Made by a program: the position numbers and the translations under genes. A stretch of DNA of 64,000 nt, taken from the NCBI RefSeq assembly GCF_000744885.1, contig NZ_JQMV01000003.1, positions 1 through 64,000 of the forward strand. The letters are read 5' to 3'. How positions within the stretch are numbered: position 1 is the stretch's first letter; each line of letters opens with the position of its first letter. Source of the stretch: Thermus amyloliquefaciens. GTDB taxonomy: Bacteria > Deinococcota > Deinococci > Deinococcales > Thermaceae. Under the pieces are notes generated by a model. That model had not been told where the DNA came from. It worked only from the letters and a program-made list of their open reading frames with translations, and did no database searches. Shown here piece by piece: positions 1-14,319 of the stretch.

Positions 1-26
1 CACGGGGCGGTGCGGGTCCTCTTCGG

Positions 27-819
27 CTATGCCTGGTAACCCAGGCGGGCCAACAGGGCCTCCAGCTCCTCCAGGGAACGGTAGTGGATGACCACCTTTC
101 CCTTCCTTCCCCCCACCACCCTCACCGGCAGGCCCAGGTGCCGGGAAAGCTCCAGGGAAAGGGGGGAGGGTTCCTGGACCTTGCGCTCCCCCCGCACCAG
201 GCGCTCCCGCAAGGCCTCCGCCTGCCGCACGGAAAGCCCCTTATCCAGGATCTCCCTCAGGCCCCAAAGCCGGTCCTCGGGCTCCAGCATGAGCAAGGCC
301 CGGGCGTGGCCCGCGCTGATGCGCCCCTCCTCCAAGGCCTGAAGCACCTCCTCTGGCAGGTGCAAAAGCCTCAGGGCGTTGGCCACCGTGGAGCGGGCCT
401 TGCCCACCCGCCTGGCCACCTCCTCCTGGGTAAGGCCCAGGTCCAAGAGGGCCTGGTAACCCCGGGCCTCCTCCAGGGGGGTGAGGTCCTCCCGCTGCAG
501 GTTTTCCACCAGGGCCACCTCCATGGCCTCCTGGTCGGTGAGGTCGCGGATGACGACGGGGACCTCCCTTAGGCCCGCCAGCTCCGCCGCCCGAAGGCGC
601 CTCTCCCCGGCCACCAGCTCGTACCCCTCCCCCTTGGGGCGCACCAAGAGGGGCTGGAGAAGGCCCTTCTCCCGGATGGAGGCGGCCAGCTCCTCCAGGC
701 CTTCCTGGGAAAACCTCCTCCGCGGCTGGTGGGGATTGGGCCGGATGGCCGAAAGGGGGAGGCGGACCACGCCTCCGGTTCCCTTGGGCAGGAGGGCCTC
801 GAGGCCCCTTCCTAAGCCG

Positions 820-836
<17 letters not shown>
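27..836 (-). CDS. parB: Chromosome-partitioning protein ParB (Spo0J)
   Basis: CTP-dependent DNA clamp that loads at parS and spreads to organise and segregate the origin region. The 269-residue protein has the usual length. Visible are the NPHQPR motif (about 34-39), the GERR motif of the CTP-binding N domain (77-80), and a helix-turn-helix around 133-158 ([18 protein letters not shown]) for parS recognition. It overlaps the end of soj by 17 bases, so the two are probably translationally coupled. It closes the minus-strand operon mnmG-rsmG-soj-parB, and a candidate parS lies inside that operon. Confidence 0.97.
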
Positions 837-2303
<1,467 letters not shown>

Positions 2304-2306
2304 CTA

Positions 2307-2322
2307 TGTTTCACGGGAAACA
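2307..2322. promoter_or_regulatory. parS: parS centromere-like site
   Basis: TGTTTCACGGGAAACA, a 16-bp palindrome with a single mismatch (G for T at the ninth base) to the bacterial parS consensus TGTTTCACGTGAAACA. It lies in the short gap between mnmG and rsmG, 1.5 kb from parB and about 3 kb from oriC, where ParB would be expected to nucleate. Confidence 0.88.
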
Positions 2323-2329
2323 TCCCCCT

Positions 2330-4123
2330 CTAGTGGGCAAGCACCTTCAGGTGCACCAATAGGGCCGTGAGGTCCGAATCCCGGATCCCGGGAACCCGGG
2401 CCGCCTCCGCCACCGTGCGGGGCCTCACCCGGGAAAGCTTCTCCACCGCCTCCCGGGAAAGGCCGGGAACCCGGGGAAACTCCAGGCCCTCGGGTATGCG
2501 GAAGGCCTCCAGGTCCCTCAGCTTCTCCCGTAGCCGCTCCTGCCGCTCAATGTACCCCGCATACTTGGCCCTCACCTCCACCTGGTAGGCCTCCTCAGGG
2601 CTCAAGGGAACCGGCGGGGGGAAGCGCTCCGCCAAGGCGCAGTAGCTGTTTTCCGGGCGCCTCAGCCACACCAGGCCGCTCACCCCATCCAGGCGCAAGG
2701 CCTCGAGGCGCCGGAGCTCCTCGGCCACCCGGCGGTACTTCTCCTCCACCCGCCTTAGATCCTCCCTGGGCCTCAGGCCCCACTCCACCGCCAGGGGCAC
2801 CAGGCGCTCGTCCGCATTATCCGCCCGGCAGATGAGGCGGAGCTCCACCCGCGAGGTCATCATGCGGTAGGGCTCATCCGTACCCCGGCCCACCAGGTCG
2901 TCCACCATCACCCCCACGTAGCCGCTCTCCCGCGGCAGGTGAACCTCAGGAAGACCCAAGGCGAAGCGGGCGGCGTTCAGGCCGGCCAGAAGGCCTTGGG
3001 CCGCCGCCTCCTCGTACCCCGAGGTTCCGTTCACCTGCCCGGCAGCGAACAACCCCGGCAGGAAACGGGACTGGAGCCCCCGGGTGAGCTCCGTGGGGTC
3101 CAGGCTGTCGTACTCCACCGCATAGGCATAGCGCTGGATCACCGCCCGCCCAAACCCCGGTAGGCTCCTCACCATGGCCTCCTGGAGCTCGGGCGGCAGG
3201 CTGGAGGAAAACCCCTGGAGGTACACCTCGCTGGTGGCGAGGCCGTCGGGCTCCACGAAGAGGAGGTGGCTCTCCTTATCGGCGAAACGCACCACCTTGT
3301 CCTCTATGGAGGGGCAGTAGCGCGGGCCAACGCCCACGATATCCCCCGCATAAAGAGGGGAGAGGTGCAGGTTTTCCAGGATCAGGCGGTGGGTGCTGGG
3401 GGTGGTCCGGGTCTGCCAGGTGGGGAGCCTGGCGGCATGGGGACCGGGGTTTCCGGTGAAGCTTCCCGGGGGGACCTCCGGAGGCACCACCTCCAACTCG
3501 GCAAACTCCACGGAATCCGCCCGGATCCTGGGCGGGGTGCCGGTCTTAAAGCGCCGCAGGGTGTGGCCCACCGCCCTCAGGCTCTGGGAGAGGAAGCGTG
3601 CGGGAGGCTCCCCTTGCCGCCCCGCCGGCCGGGACCGCCTCCCGTACCAAACCACCCCGCCCAAAAAGGTGCCCCCCGCCACCACCACCGCCTTGGCGGC
3701 AATCCCCCGGCCATCCACGGTGCGCACCCCAAGAAGCCTTCCCCCCTCCACCCAGAGGCCCGCCACCTCCCCCCGGATCACCTGGATGGGCCTCTCCGCC
3801 AGGATTTCCTGGGCCTTAAGGGCGTAGAGGTCCCGGTCCACCTGGACCCTCAAGCTTTGGACCGCCGGCCCCTTGGACCGGTTCAGCACCCGGGTGTGGA
3901 TGGCGGTGGCGTCCGCCGCCCGGCCCATAAGCCCCCCCAGGGCGGTGAGCTCCGCCACCAGCTGGCTCTTTCCCGGTCCGCCCACCGCCGGGTTACAGGG
4001 CATCATGCCCATGCGCTCGGGGTTAATGGTGACCAGGGCCACCCGCACCCCCAGGGCCGCGGCCGCCCAGGCCGCCTCCAGCCCCGCATGTCCCCCTCCC
4101 ACCACCACCACGTCGTAGCGCAT
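2330..4123 (-). CDS. mnmG: tRNA uridine-34 5-carboxymethylaminomethyl modification enzyme MnmG (GidA)
   Basis: FAD-dependent partner of MnmE that modifies the wobble uridine of several tRNAs. The N-terminal FAD-binding loop [10 protein letters not shown] begins at residue 9. The [14 protein letters not shown] block and the C-terminal helical domain ([15 protein letters not shown]) are present. The frame is open for seven more codons upstream, but the ATG at 4123 gives the usual 597 residues and has GGAGG five bases ahead. It is divergent from dnaA. Confidence 0.97.
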   Translation of the reverse strand: MRYDVVVVGGGHAGLEAAWAAAALGVRVALVTINPERMGMMPCNPAVGGPGKSQLVAELTALGGLMGRAADATAIHTRVLNRSKGPAVQSLRVQVDRDLYALKAQEILAERPIQVIRGEVAGLWVEGGRLLGVRTVDGRGIAAKAVVVAGGTFLGGVVWYGRRSRPAGRQGEPPARFLSQSLRAVGHTLRRFKTGTPPRIRADSVEFAELEVVPPEVPPGSFTGNPGPHAARLPTWQTRTTPSTHRLILENLHLSPLYAGDIVGVGPRYCPSIEDKVVRFADKESHLLFVEPDGLATSEVYLQGFSSSLPPELQEAMVRSLPGFGRAVIQRYAYAVEYDSLDPTELTRGLQSRFLPGLFAAGQVNGTSGYEEAAAQGLLAGLNAARFALGLPEVHLPRESGYVGVMVDDLVGRGTDEPYRMMTSRVELRLICRADNADERLVPLAVEWGLRPREDLRRVEEKYRRVAEELRRLEALRLDGVSGLVWLRRPENSYCALAERFPPPVPLSPEEAYQVEVRAKYAGYIERQERLREKLRDLEAFRIPEGLEFPRVPGLSREAVEKLSRVRPRTVAEAARVPGIRDSDLTALLVHLKVLAH

Positions 4124-4133
4124 CCCACCCTCC

Positions 4134-4160
4134 ACTTTACCCAAGGCCTTGGCGTAGAAT
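4134..4160. promoter_or_regulatory. mnmG-dnaA divergent control region
   Basis: The region holds TAAAGT on the minus strand (4134-4139) as a possible -10 for mnmG, a perfect 12-bp palindrome CCAAGGCCTTGG (4141-4152), and TAGAAT on the plus strand (4155-4160) as a possible -10 for dnaA. The palindrome sits between the two candidate -10 boxes. The elements are seen directly; their use is inferred, and no convincing -35 was found. Confidence 0.45.
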
Positions 4161-4188
4161 GTACCTCCGGAAACGCGGGGGGGTAGCC

Positions 4189-5502
4189 TTGACCCACGAG
4201 GCCATCTGGCAACACATCCTGGAGCACATCCGCCGCAACATCACCGAGGTGGAGTTCCACACGTGGTTTGAGCGCATCCGCCCCCTAGGGATCCAGGATG
4301 GGGTGCTCCAGCTGGCGGTGCCCACCTCCTTCGCCCTGGATTGGATCAAGCGGCATTACGCGGAGCTAATCCAGGAAGCCCTGGGCCTCCTGGGAGCCCA
4401 GCCTCCCCGGTTTGAGCTCAAGGTGGTCCCCAGCGTGGCGGTCCAGGAGGACATCTTCCAAACCGCCCCTACCCCTGAAACCCCCAAACCCAACCTCAAC
4501 CCCAAGTACACCTTTGAGAACTTTGTGGTGGGTCCCAACAACTCCATGGCCCACGCGGCGGCGGTGGCGGTGGCCGAATCCCCGGGAAGGGCCTATAACC
4601 CCCTTTTTATCTACGGGGGCGTGGGGCTGGGTAAGACCCACCTCATGCATGCCGTGGGCCACTCCGTGGCCAAAAGGTTCCCCCACCTGAAGATTGAGTA
4701 CGTGTCCACGGAAACCTTCACCAACGAGCTCATCAACGCCATCCGTGAGGACCGCATGACGGAGTTTCGCGAGCGCTACCGCTCCGTGGACCTCCTCCTG
4801 GTGGACGACATCCAGTTCATCGCCGGTAAGGAGCGCACCCAGGAGGAGTTCTTCCACACCTTCAACGCCTTGTATGAGGCCCACAAGCAGATCATCCTCT
4901 CCTCCGACCGGCCGCCCAAGGACATCCTGACCCTCGAGGCCCGCTTGCGAAGCCGGTTCGAATGGGGCCTCATCACCGACATCCAGCCCCCCGACCTGGA
5001 AACCCGCATCGCCATCCTGAAGATGAACGCCGAACAACGGGGTTTGCGGATCAGCGAGGAGGTGCTGGAGTACATCGCCCGCCAAGTCACCTCCAACATC
5101 CGCGAGCTGGAGGGGGCCCTGATGCGCGCCATCGCCTACGCTTCCCTAAACGGGGTGGAGCTCACCCGGGCTGTGGCCACCAAGGCCCTTTCCGATATCT
5201 TCGCCTCCAGGGAGGCGGAGGTGGACCCGCAGGAGATCGTGCGCAAGGTGGCCGAATACTTCTCCCTCCGGCCTGAGGAGCTGCTGGGCGGGGGAAGGCG
5301 CAAGGAGGTGGTCCTACCCCGCCAGATCGCCATGTTCTTGGTCCGGGAACTTACCCGCTCCTCCCTACCGGAGATCGGCCAGCTTTTCGGGGGGCGGGAC
5401 CACACCACGGTTCTTTATGCCATCCAAAAGGTCCAGGAACTTTCGGAAAGCGACCGGGAGGTGCAGAGGCTCCTTCGCAGCCTGAAAGAGGCCCTGTCAT
5501 GA
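4189..5502 (+). CDS. dnaA: Chromosomal replication initiator DnaA
   Basis: AAA+ initiator that binds the DnaA boxes just downstream. It has Walker [11 protein letters not shown], Walker [10 protein letters not shown], and the domain IV signature [15 protein letters not shown] that reads the box. An ATG at 4159 is in frame but overlaps a TAGAAT -10-like box. I prefer the TTG at 4189 ([10 protein letters not shown]), which gives 437 residues, close to the length I recall for T. thermophilus DnaA. The start assignment is the main uncertainty. Confidence 0.96.
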   Translation: MTHEAIWQHILEHIRRNITEVEFHTWFERIRPLGIQDGVLQLAVPTSFALDWIKRHYAELIQEALGLLGAQPPRFELKVVPSVAVQEDIFQTAPTPETPKPNLNPKYTFENFVVGPNNSMAHAAAVAVAESPGRAYNPLFIYGGVGLGKTHLMHAVGHSVAKRFPHLKIEYVSTETFTNELINAIREDRMTEFRERYRSVDLLLVDDIQFIAGKERTQEEFFHTFNALYEAHKQIILSSDRPPKDILTLEARLRSRFEWGLITDIQPPDLETRIAILKMNAEQRGLRISEEVLEYIARQVTSNIRELEGALMRAIAYASLNGVELTRAVATKALSDIFASREAEVDPQEIVRKVAEYFSLRPEELLGGGRRKEVVLPRQIAMFLVRELTRSSLPEIGQLFGGRDHTTVLYAIQKVQELSESDREVQRLLRSLKEALS

Positions 5503-5506
5503 CCCC

Positions 5507-5724
5507 TGTGGATAACCTGTGGATAACCCTGTGGATAACCCCCCTTTTCCTGTGGATAACCGTGTGGATAACCTGTGGACAACTGACCCCCTTTGGGGGC
5601 CTGTGGATAACTGGCCAGTTATCCACAGCTTATCCACAAGCCAAGCCCAGTTATCCACAGGGCTTTTCCACAGGCGGTTTGCCGTTCCCAACGGCCTTCA
5701 CCGCCCCTTATCCACATATCCACA
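5507..5724. other. oriC: Origin of replication oriC: 13 DnaA boxes
   Basis: Thirteen DnaA-box sequences lie between dnaA and dnaN. Plus-orientation TGTGGATAA occurs at 5507, 5518, 5530, 5551, 5563 and 5602, with the variant TGTGGACAA at 5574. Inverted TTATCCACA occurs at 5619, 5630, 5651 and 5708, with variants TTTTCCACA at 5664 and ATATCCACA at 5716. The orientation switches near 5615. The number and the dnaA-dnaN position match the experimentally described T. thermophilus origin. Confidence 0.96.
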
Positions 5725-5728
5725 GCCC

Positions 5729-5765
5729 CTACTACTACGGCTACTATCCTTTAAAAGTTTTAAAG
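5729..5765 (+). promoter_or_regulatory. DNA unwinding element with DnaA-trio-like repeats
   Basis: Directly after the last DnaA box and a short GC stretch come CTA CTA CTA CGG CTA CTA (5729-5746), i.e. 3'-GAT-5' triplets on the complementary strand, as in DnaA-trio elements. Next comes the AT-rich near-palindrome CTTTAAAAGTTTTAAAG (5749-5765). This box, GC cluster, trio, AT order is that of a basal unwinding system. The function is inferred. Confidence 0.75.
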
Positions 5766-5799
5766 CTCTCAGTAAAAGCAGTAAGAGGAGGAAGGGAAA

Positions 5800-9674
<3,875 letters not shown>

Positions 9675-9696
9675 GGCCCCCGTGGGCGGAGCCTCC

Positions 9697-11184
9697 TTAC
9701 GGGGCATAGAGGGCCAAGGCGCTCACCACCGGCCTTGGGGAGCCCTGGTGGGGGCTTCTCAGCCTACCCTTGACCCAAAGCTGGGCGGATCCTCCCCCGT
9801 CCATCCGGAGGGCGTTCCAGGCCCCTAGGGAGAGGAGGGCGCGGGCCAGGACCCCGGGGGTGGTGGGCTCGGAAACCAAGAGCCAAAGCCTCCCCTCCCG
9901 GGTCCAGGCCACCGCCGCCTGAGGGGTTACGGCTTGGAGGGGCCTTGGGTCGCGGAAGTTCTCTTGGCCTGGGTCAAAGGCGTACCGGCCCTCCTGGACC
10001 AGGAGGGGGCCGGCCTCCAGGGCGTAGCGGAAAGGGGGGTCCAGGCGGCCGTAGAGGCTTAGGGGGTCCCCGGGCTTCAGGGGGAAGGGCGGGGCTCCTT
10101 GGGGAAAGGACAGGGCCCAGGCCCCAGGGGGGAGGTCCTGGGGGGCGGGCAGGATGGCCTCCACCTTGTCCCCGCGCACCAGGGCCACCTCTTCCCCTTG
10201 CCGGCCCACCCTTCCCGGAACGGTGTGGGCGGTGTAGCGGGCCCGGGAGGCGTTGATGCCCACCCGCACCCTTTCCCCACTTGGCCCGCGCACCACGGCT
10301 TCAAATCTGGGTTTTCCCAGGAAGAAACGGAATCCATCCCAGAGGAGGGCCACCCGTCCGTAGGGGTAGGAGACCGTTACCCCGTCCTGGACCCAAAGGC
10401 CTATGGGGGTGCCGCTTGGGGGATCGAAATACCCTCCGTTCAAAACCGCAAGGGCGTCCTGGGCAAGGTCCTTGGGCAAGGCCCTCACCCCGGGGCGGCC
10501 CACGGGGATGAGCCTTCCCCCTTCCGCCTCCACCAGGTGAAGCCTTAAGGGTTCGGGGGTAAAGGCCCAGACTTCCCGGTAGCGGATCCCGGGGGCCAGG
10601 GGCTCCTGCACCTCCGGCTCCAGGGCGTAAAGGTCCAGGACGAGCCGAGGGGGGTTTTCCAAGGGGAAAAGCCGGTAACGGAGGAGCTTACCCTTGGCGA
10701 AAAGGCCCAGTTCCGTGCCCGTGGGCAGAAGCCGCACCCTGGCCTCCACTCCCTTGGGCCAAGCCACCTGGAGCGTTCCCGGGGCCAGGTAGGGGAGAAG
10801 GAGGGTCAGGCGCTCCTGTCCTTGGGCGTCCTGGGGCGGGCCAGGGTGGGGCTGGGTTAGGTCCAGGACCAGGCGCAGGCCCCGGCCTTGGGGGGCAAAC
10901 CGGACCCCGGCCTCGGGGGTGCGGAAATAGCCCAAAGACCTCAGGGCCTCGAGGGGAACCTTTTCCCCTTCGGGCGGGGGGAGGGTGGCCTCCCGGGGCT
11001 CGGCCCAGCCCACACCCGGCACGTACACGAGCCGCACCCCTTCCCCCTCGTAGACCCAGGCCCCGTTCTCTTCCCGGAAGGAGAGGCCAAAGGTGCCGGC
11101 GGGAAGCAGGGTCTGGGCCAAGGAAAGGGAGAGGAAAAGGGAAAGGGCGAGGGTTTTGAACGGGTAAGCCCCAAAAGGCCTCAT
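9697..11184 (-). CDS. Exported phosphodiester glycosidase (NAGPA/DUF2233-like) family protein
   Basis: The 495-residue protein has a signal peptide (hydrophobic LALSLFLSLSLAQ at 12-24), a beta-rich N-terminal half resembling AMIN-like repeats, and a C-terminal NAGPA-type domain. Family marks are LNGGYFDPPSGTPIGLWV and, near the end, the RMDGGGSAQLWVKG block. Members act on phosphodiester-linked sugars of exopolysaccharide or cell wall outside the membrane. The substrate is unknown here. It is convergent with pyk and stands alone. Confidence 0.8.
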   Translation of the reverse strand: MRPFGAYPFKTLALSLFLSLSLAQTLLPAGTFGLSFREENGAWVYEGEGVRLVYVPGVGWAEPREATLPPPEGEKVPLEALRSLGYFRTPEAGVRFAPQGRGLRLVLDLTQPHPGPPQDAQGQERLTLLLPYLAPGTLQVAWPKGVEARVRLLPTGTELGLFAKGKLLRYRLFPLENPPRLVLDLYALEPEVQEPLAPGIRYREVWAFTPEPLRLHLVEAEGGRLIPVGRPGVRALPKDLAQDALAVLNGGYFDPPSGTPIGLWVQDGVTVSYPYGRVALLWDGFRFFLGKPRFEAVVRGPSGERVRVGINASRARYTAHTVPGRVGRQGEEVALVRGDKVEAILPAPQDLPPGAWALSFPQGAPPFPLKPGDPLSLYGRLDPPFRYALEAGPLLVQEGRYAFDPGQENFRDPRPLQAVTPQAAVAWTREGRLWLLVSEPTTPGVLARALLSLGAWNALRMDGGGSAQLWVKGRLRSPHQGSPRPVVSALALYAP

Positions 11185-11229
11185 CCCCCCATGGGACCAG
11201 ATGGCGGTGAGAGGGTGCTTAGAGGGCGC

Positions 11230-12660
11230 TTATCCTTTTACCACGATGAGGGGCCTCAGGCGGGCCACCTTTTGGCCAATCCCTGCCCCTTGGACCGCCT
11301 CCACCACCACCGAGACGTCCTTGTAGGCCTCGGGCATCTCCTCGTCCACGGTGGCCCGGGTGGCGGCCCGCACCAGGATGCCCCTTTCCGCCAGCTCCTT
11401 GATCAGGTTGCGCTCCCGGGCCACCCGTTTGGCCTGGTGGCGGCTCATCTTGCGCCCGGCCCCGTGGCAGCTGCTGCCGAAGGAGACCGCCATGGCCCTT
11501 TCCGTTCCCGAAAGCACGAAGGAGTAGCGGCCCATGTCCCCAGGCACCAGCACGGGCTGGCCCACCTTGCGGTACTCGGGGGGGATCTCCGGGTGGCCGG
11601 GGCCGAAGGCCCGGGTGGCCCCCTTGCGGTGCACCAGGACCCGCCTCCCCCCGTGCTCCTCAAACTTGGCGTTGTTGTGGGCCAGGTCGTAAAGCACCCT
11701 CAGGCCGTGGTCCCTGGGGGTGTACCCCACGGCCTCAAAGGCCTCCCGCACGAAGTGGGCGATGAGCTGGCGGTTGGCGAAGGCGAAGTTGGCGGCGGCG
11801 GCCATGGCCTGGAGGTAGTCCTGGCCCTCCGGGCTATGGATGGGGGCCGCCGCCAGCTGCTTGTCCACCAACTCTATGCCGTGGCGAGGGGCAGACCTAA
11901 GGAATTTCTCCACGTAATCCTGGCAGACCTGGTGCCCCAGGCCCCGGCTTCCCGTGTGGATGAGGACGGTGATCTGGTTGGGAAAGAGCCCGAAGGCTTC
12001 GGCGGTCACCTCGTCGTAGATCTGGTCCACGTATTGGACCTCGAGGAAGTGGTTCCCGCTTCCCAGGGTACCGATCTGGGGGGCTCCCCGTTCAAAGGCC
12101 CTTTCCGAGACCTTGTCGGGGTTGGCCCAGGGGAGGCGGCCCTCGGACTCAATGAAGCGCAGGTCCTCCGGATAGCCGAAGCCCCGCCGGATGAGCCAGC
12201 CCGCGCCCTCCTTCAGGATTTCCTTGAGCTCTTTTTTGCTAAAGCGCACATCCTTCCGCTCGCTCCCCACCCCCGAGGGGATGAGGCGGTAGAGGGCGTC
12301 GGCCAGCTCCTTCTGTCTGGGGAGGAGGTCTTCCAAGGTGAGGGAGGAAACCAGGAGGCGTACCCCACAGTTGATGTCAAAACCTACGCCTCCTGGGCTC
12401 ACCACCCCACCCGCTTCCGGGTCAAAGGCCGCCACCCCCCCGATGGGGAAGCCGTAGCCCCAGTGGATGTCGGGCATGGCCAGGGCGGGCTCCACGATCC
12501 CCGGCAGGGTGGCCACGTTCATGAGCTGTTGCAGGGAAGCGTAGTTTTCCCCCTCGAGGTCCTTTAAAATCTCCTCCGAGGCGAAGAAAACCGCGTCCAC
12601 CCGCATCTTCCCCTGGCGGGGGATGCGGTAGGTGTAGGGGGCGATCCTTTCAAAGCGCAT
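11230..12660 (-). CDS. rtcB: RNA-splicing ligase RtcB
   Basis: GTP- and Mn2+-dependent ligase joining 2',3'-cyclic phosphate (or 3'-phosphate) and 5'-hydroxyl RNA ends. The metal/GTP site blocks GVGFDINCGVRLL, IHTGSRGLGHQVCQDY and SSCHGAGRKMSR are all visible. The frame runs open to 12738, but the ATG at 12660, preceded by GGAGGGCGCC, gives 476 residues as in intein-free RtcB. A rho-independent terminator lies just upstream, so it has its own promoter. No archease gene is adjacent. Confidence 0.95.
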   Translation of the reverse strand: MRFERIAPYTYRIPRQGKMRVDAVFFASEEILKDLEGENYASLQQLMNVATLPGIVEPALAMPDIHWGYGFPIGGVAAFDPEAGGVVSPGGVGFDINCGVRLLVSSLTLEDLLPRQKELADALYRLIPSGVGSERKDVRFSKKELKEILKEGAGWLIRRGFGYPEDLRFIESEGRLPWANPDKVSERAFERGAPQIGTLGSGNHFLEVQYVDQIYDEVTAEAFGLFPNQITVLIHTGSRGLGHQVCQDYVEKFLRSAPRHGIELVDKQLAAAPIHSPEGQDYLQAMAAAANFAFANRQLIAHFVREAFEAVGYTPRDHGLRVLYDLAHNNAKFEEHGGRRVLVHRKGATRAFGPGHPEIPPEYRKVGQPVLVPGDMGRYSFVLSGTERAMAVSFGSSCHGAGRKMSRHQAKRVARERNLIKELAERGILVRAATRATVDEEMPEAYKDVSVVVEAVQGAGIGQKVARLRPLIVVKG

Positions 12661-12670
12661 GGCGCCCTCC

Positions 12671-12700
12671 AAAAGCAAAAGGCCGGGCTTAAGGGCCCGG
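12671..12700 (-). terminator. Rho-independent terminator upstream of rtcB
   Basis: On the minus strand a CCGGGC / GCCCGG stem (12683-12700, six-base loop) is followed by a T-rich tract read opposite AAAAGCAAAA (12671-12680). It would end a minus-strand transcript coming from the 12713-12907 region before rtcB. Confidence 0.6.
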
Positions 12701-12712
12701 GCTATCCTCAAT

Positions 12713-12907
12713 CTAGCCCGGTATGCGGTATGCGTCAAGGCTATGCAGGGCTAAGGGGCCTTGGGGGGTTCGGAGAGGAAGGACCTTGGTGAGCCTCACG
12801 CCCTCCATGCCAAGGAGGAACTCCAAGGCCTTGGCCCCCGAGGTATCCACGAACACCCGAAGGAGGATGGCGGCGTCAGCCCAACGCTCGTCCCCTAAGG
12901 ACTGCAC
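12713..12907 (-). CDS. Small hypothetical protein (64 residues)
   Basis: The frame starts with GTG at 12907 and ends shortly before a terminator hairpin. The product has an ordinary mixed composition (for example RVFVDTSGAKALEFLLGMEG), not the Pro/Arg-rich look of shadow frames here, and it fills the only space between rtcB and the divergent phosphatase gene. No domain was recognised, and no clear ribosome-binding site precedes the GTG. It is probably real because of the gap, the composition and the terminator, but it is unproven. Confidence 0.5.
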   Translation of the reverse strand: MQSLGDERWADAAILLRVFVDTSGAKALEFLLGMEGVRLTKVLPLRTPQGPLALHSLDAYRIPG

Positions 12908-12951
12908 ATGGAGGCGTACCCGGTAGAAGGGGCTTGCGGTAAAATCCCCCT

Positions 12952-13884
12952 GTGCCCGGCTTGGCCTTCGCCCTGGAGACCCATCCCGGCCTCAAGCGGC
13001 CCAAGAACGAGGACGCCGTGGGCCACCTCCTTACCCCCTGGGGCGGGGTTTTCGTGGTGGCCGACGGCATGGGTGGGCACCGCACGGGAGAGGTGGCGGC
13101 CAAGCTGGCCGTGGAGACCATCCTGGAGCACCTGAAGGAGGCGGAGCCGTCCCCGCGGGTGCTCCTTCACGCCTTGGAAAAGGCCAACGAGCGCATCCAC
13201 CAGGAGGCCCAGCGCCCGGAGAACCGGGGCATGGGCACCACGGCCACCTGTCTGGTCCTGGACCTGCCCTACGCCCTCATCGCCCACGTGGGGGACTCGA
13301 GGGCCTACCTCCTCAGGAAAGGGGAGCTTACCCTCCTCACCGAGGACCACTCCTGGGTGGCGGAGAGGGTGCGCCAGGGCCTTTTAAGCCCGGAGGAGGC
13401 CAAGACCCACCGCTGGCGCAACGTGATCACCAATGCCTTGGGCTCCTTCCCCCAGGCCCGGGTGGACCTCATGGGGCTCAAGCTGGAACCGGGGGACGTG
13501 TTTTTGTTGTGTAGCGATGGCCTTTCGGGGGTTTTGGACGACCGAACCCTGGGAGAGGTTCTAAAGGGTTTTCCTCCCGAGGAGGCGGCCAAGCGCCTGG
13601 TGGCCTTGGCCAACGAATGGGGAGGGCCGGATAACGTGAGCGCCATCGTGGTGGCAATCCCCGGGGAGCTTCCCCCGGGGGGTCGCCCCTATGCCCTGCC
13701 CCTCGAGGCGGCAAAGGGAGCCCCGGTGCGTCTCAAGCTGGGGGAGGAGCCCGAGGAGCTGCCCACCCAGGTTCTGGAGCCCAAGCGGCCCAGGGCCCGC
13801 TTGGGCTGGCGGGATGCCCTCCTGGTGCTCCTTTGGGTGGTGGTGGTGGCCTATATCCTGCTGGGCTACTTCCAAAGGCCCTAA
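12952..13884 (+). CDS. PP2C-type Ser/Thr protein phosphatase with C-terminal membrane anchor
   Basis: Metal-dependent phosphatase that counteracts Hanks-type kinases. PP2C motifs in order are RPKNEDAVG, VVADGMGGHRTGEVA, AHVGDSRAYLLR, LCSDGLSGVLDD and GGPDNVSAIVV. After a linker, a single hydrophobic segment near the end (ALLVLLWVVVVAYILLGYF) should anchor it in the membrane with the catalytic domain inside. The GTG start at 12952 lies six bases after TAAAAT (12940-12945), a leaderless arrangement. No partner kinase is seen in the window. Confidence 0.92.
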   Translation: MPGLAFALETHPGLKRPKNEDAVGHLLTPWGGVFVVADGMGGHRTGEVAAKLAVETILEHLKEAEPSPRVLLHALEKANERIHQEAQRPENRGMGTTATCLVLDLPYALIAHVGDSRAYLLRKGELTLLTEDHSWVAERVRQGLLSPEEAKTHRWRNVITNALGSFPQARVDLMGLKLEPGDVFLLCSDGLSGVLDDRTLGEVLKGFPPEEAAKRLVALANEWGGPDNVSAIVVAIPGELPPGGRPYALPLEAAKGAPVRLKLGEEPEELPTQVLEPKRPRARLGWRDALLVLLWVVVVAYILLGYFQRP

Positions 13885-13905
13885 ACCTGCTAGACTCCTA
13901 GAGGT

Positions 13906-14319
13906 ATGGAGCGCACCTTCGTGATGGTGAAACCCGATGGCGTACGGCGGGGCCTGGTGGGGGAGATCCTGGGCCGCTTTGAGCGGAAAGGCTTCCGCCT
14001 GGTGGGCCTGAAGCTCATGCGGATTTCCCAAGAGCTGGCCGAACAGCACTACGCCGAGCACCGGGAGAAGCCCTTCTTCCCCGGCCTGGTGAGCTTCATC
14101 ACCTCGGGTCCCGTGGTGGCCATGGTGCTGGAGGGGCCAAACGCGGTGGCCGAGGTGCGCAAGATGATGGGGGCCACCCACCCCAAGGACGCCCTCCCCG
14201 GCACCATCCGCGGGGATTTCGCCACCACCATCGACGAGAACGTGATCCACGGCTCCGCGAGCCTCGAGGACGCAGCCAGGGAGATCGCCCTCTTCTTCCG
14301 CCCCGAGGAACTCCTCTAG
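13906..14319 (+). CDS. ndk: Nucleoside diphosphate kinase
   Basis: Balances nucleoside triphosphate pools through a phosphohistidine intermediate. At 137 residues it matches the family. The N-terminus [20 protein letters not shown] and the active-site region [16 protein letters not shown] with the catalytic His are present. TAGACT at 13891-13896 is a likely -10, nine bases before the ATG. Confidence 0.97.
   Translation: MERTFVMVKPDGVRRGLVGEILGRFERKGFRLVGLKLMRISQELAEQHYAEHREKPFFPGLVSFITSGPVVAMVLEGPNAVAEVRKMMGATHPKDALPGTIRGDFATTIDENVIHGSASLEDAAREIALFFRPEELL

Noticed and set aside
4159-4191. ATG at 4159 as dnaA start
   Set aside because: It overlaps the TAGAAT -10-like box, and the added ten residues are not part of the family. 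The TTG at 4189 fits better, though this is not proven.
9676-9704. Hairpin GCCCCCGT...ACGGGGC after pyk as terminator
   Set aside because: The stem is short with a long loop and no T run; too weak to report as a feature.
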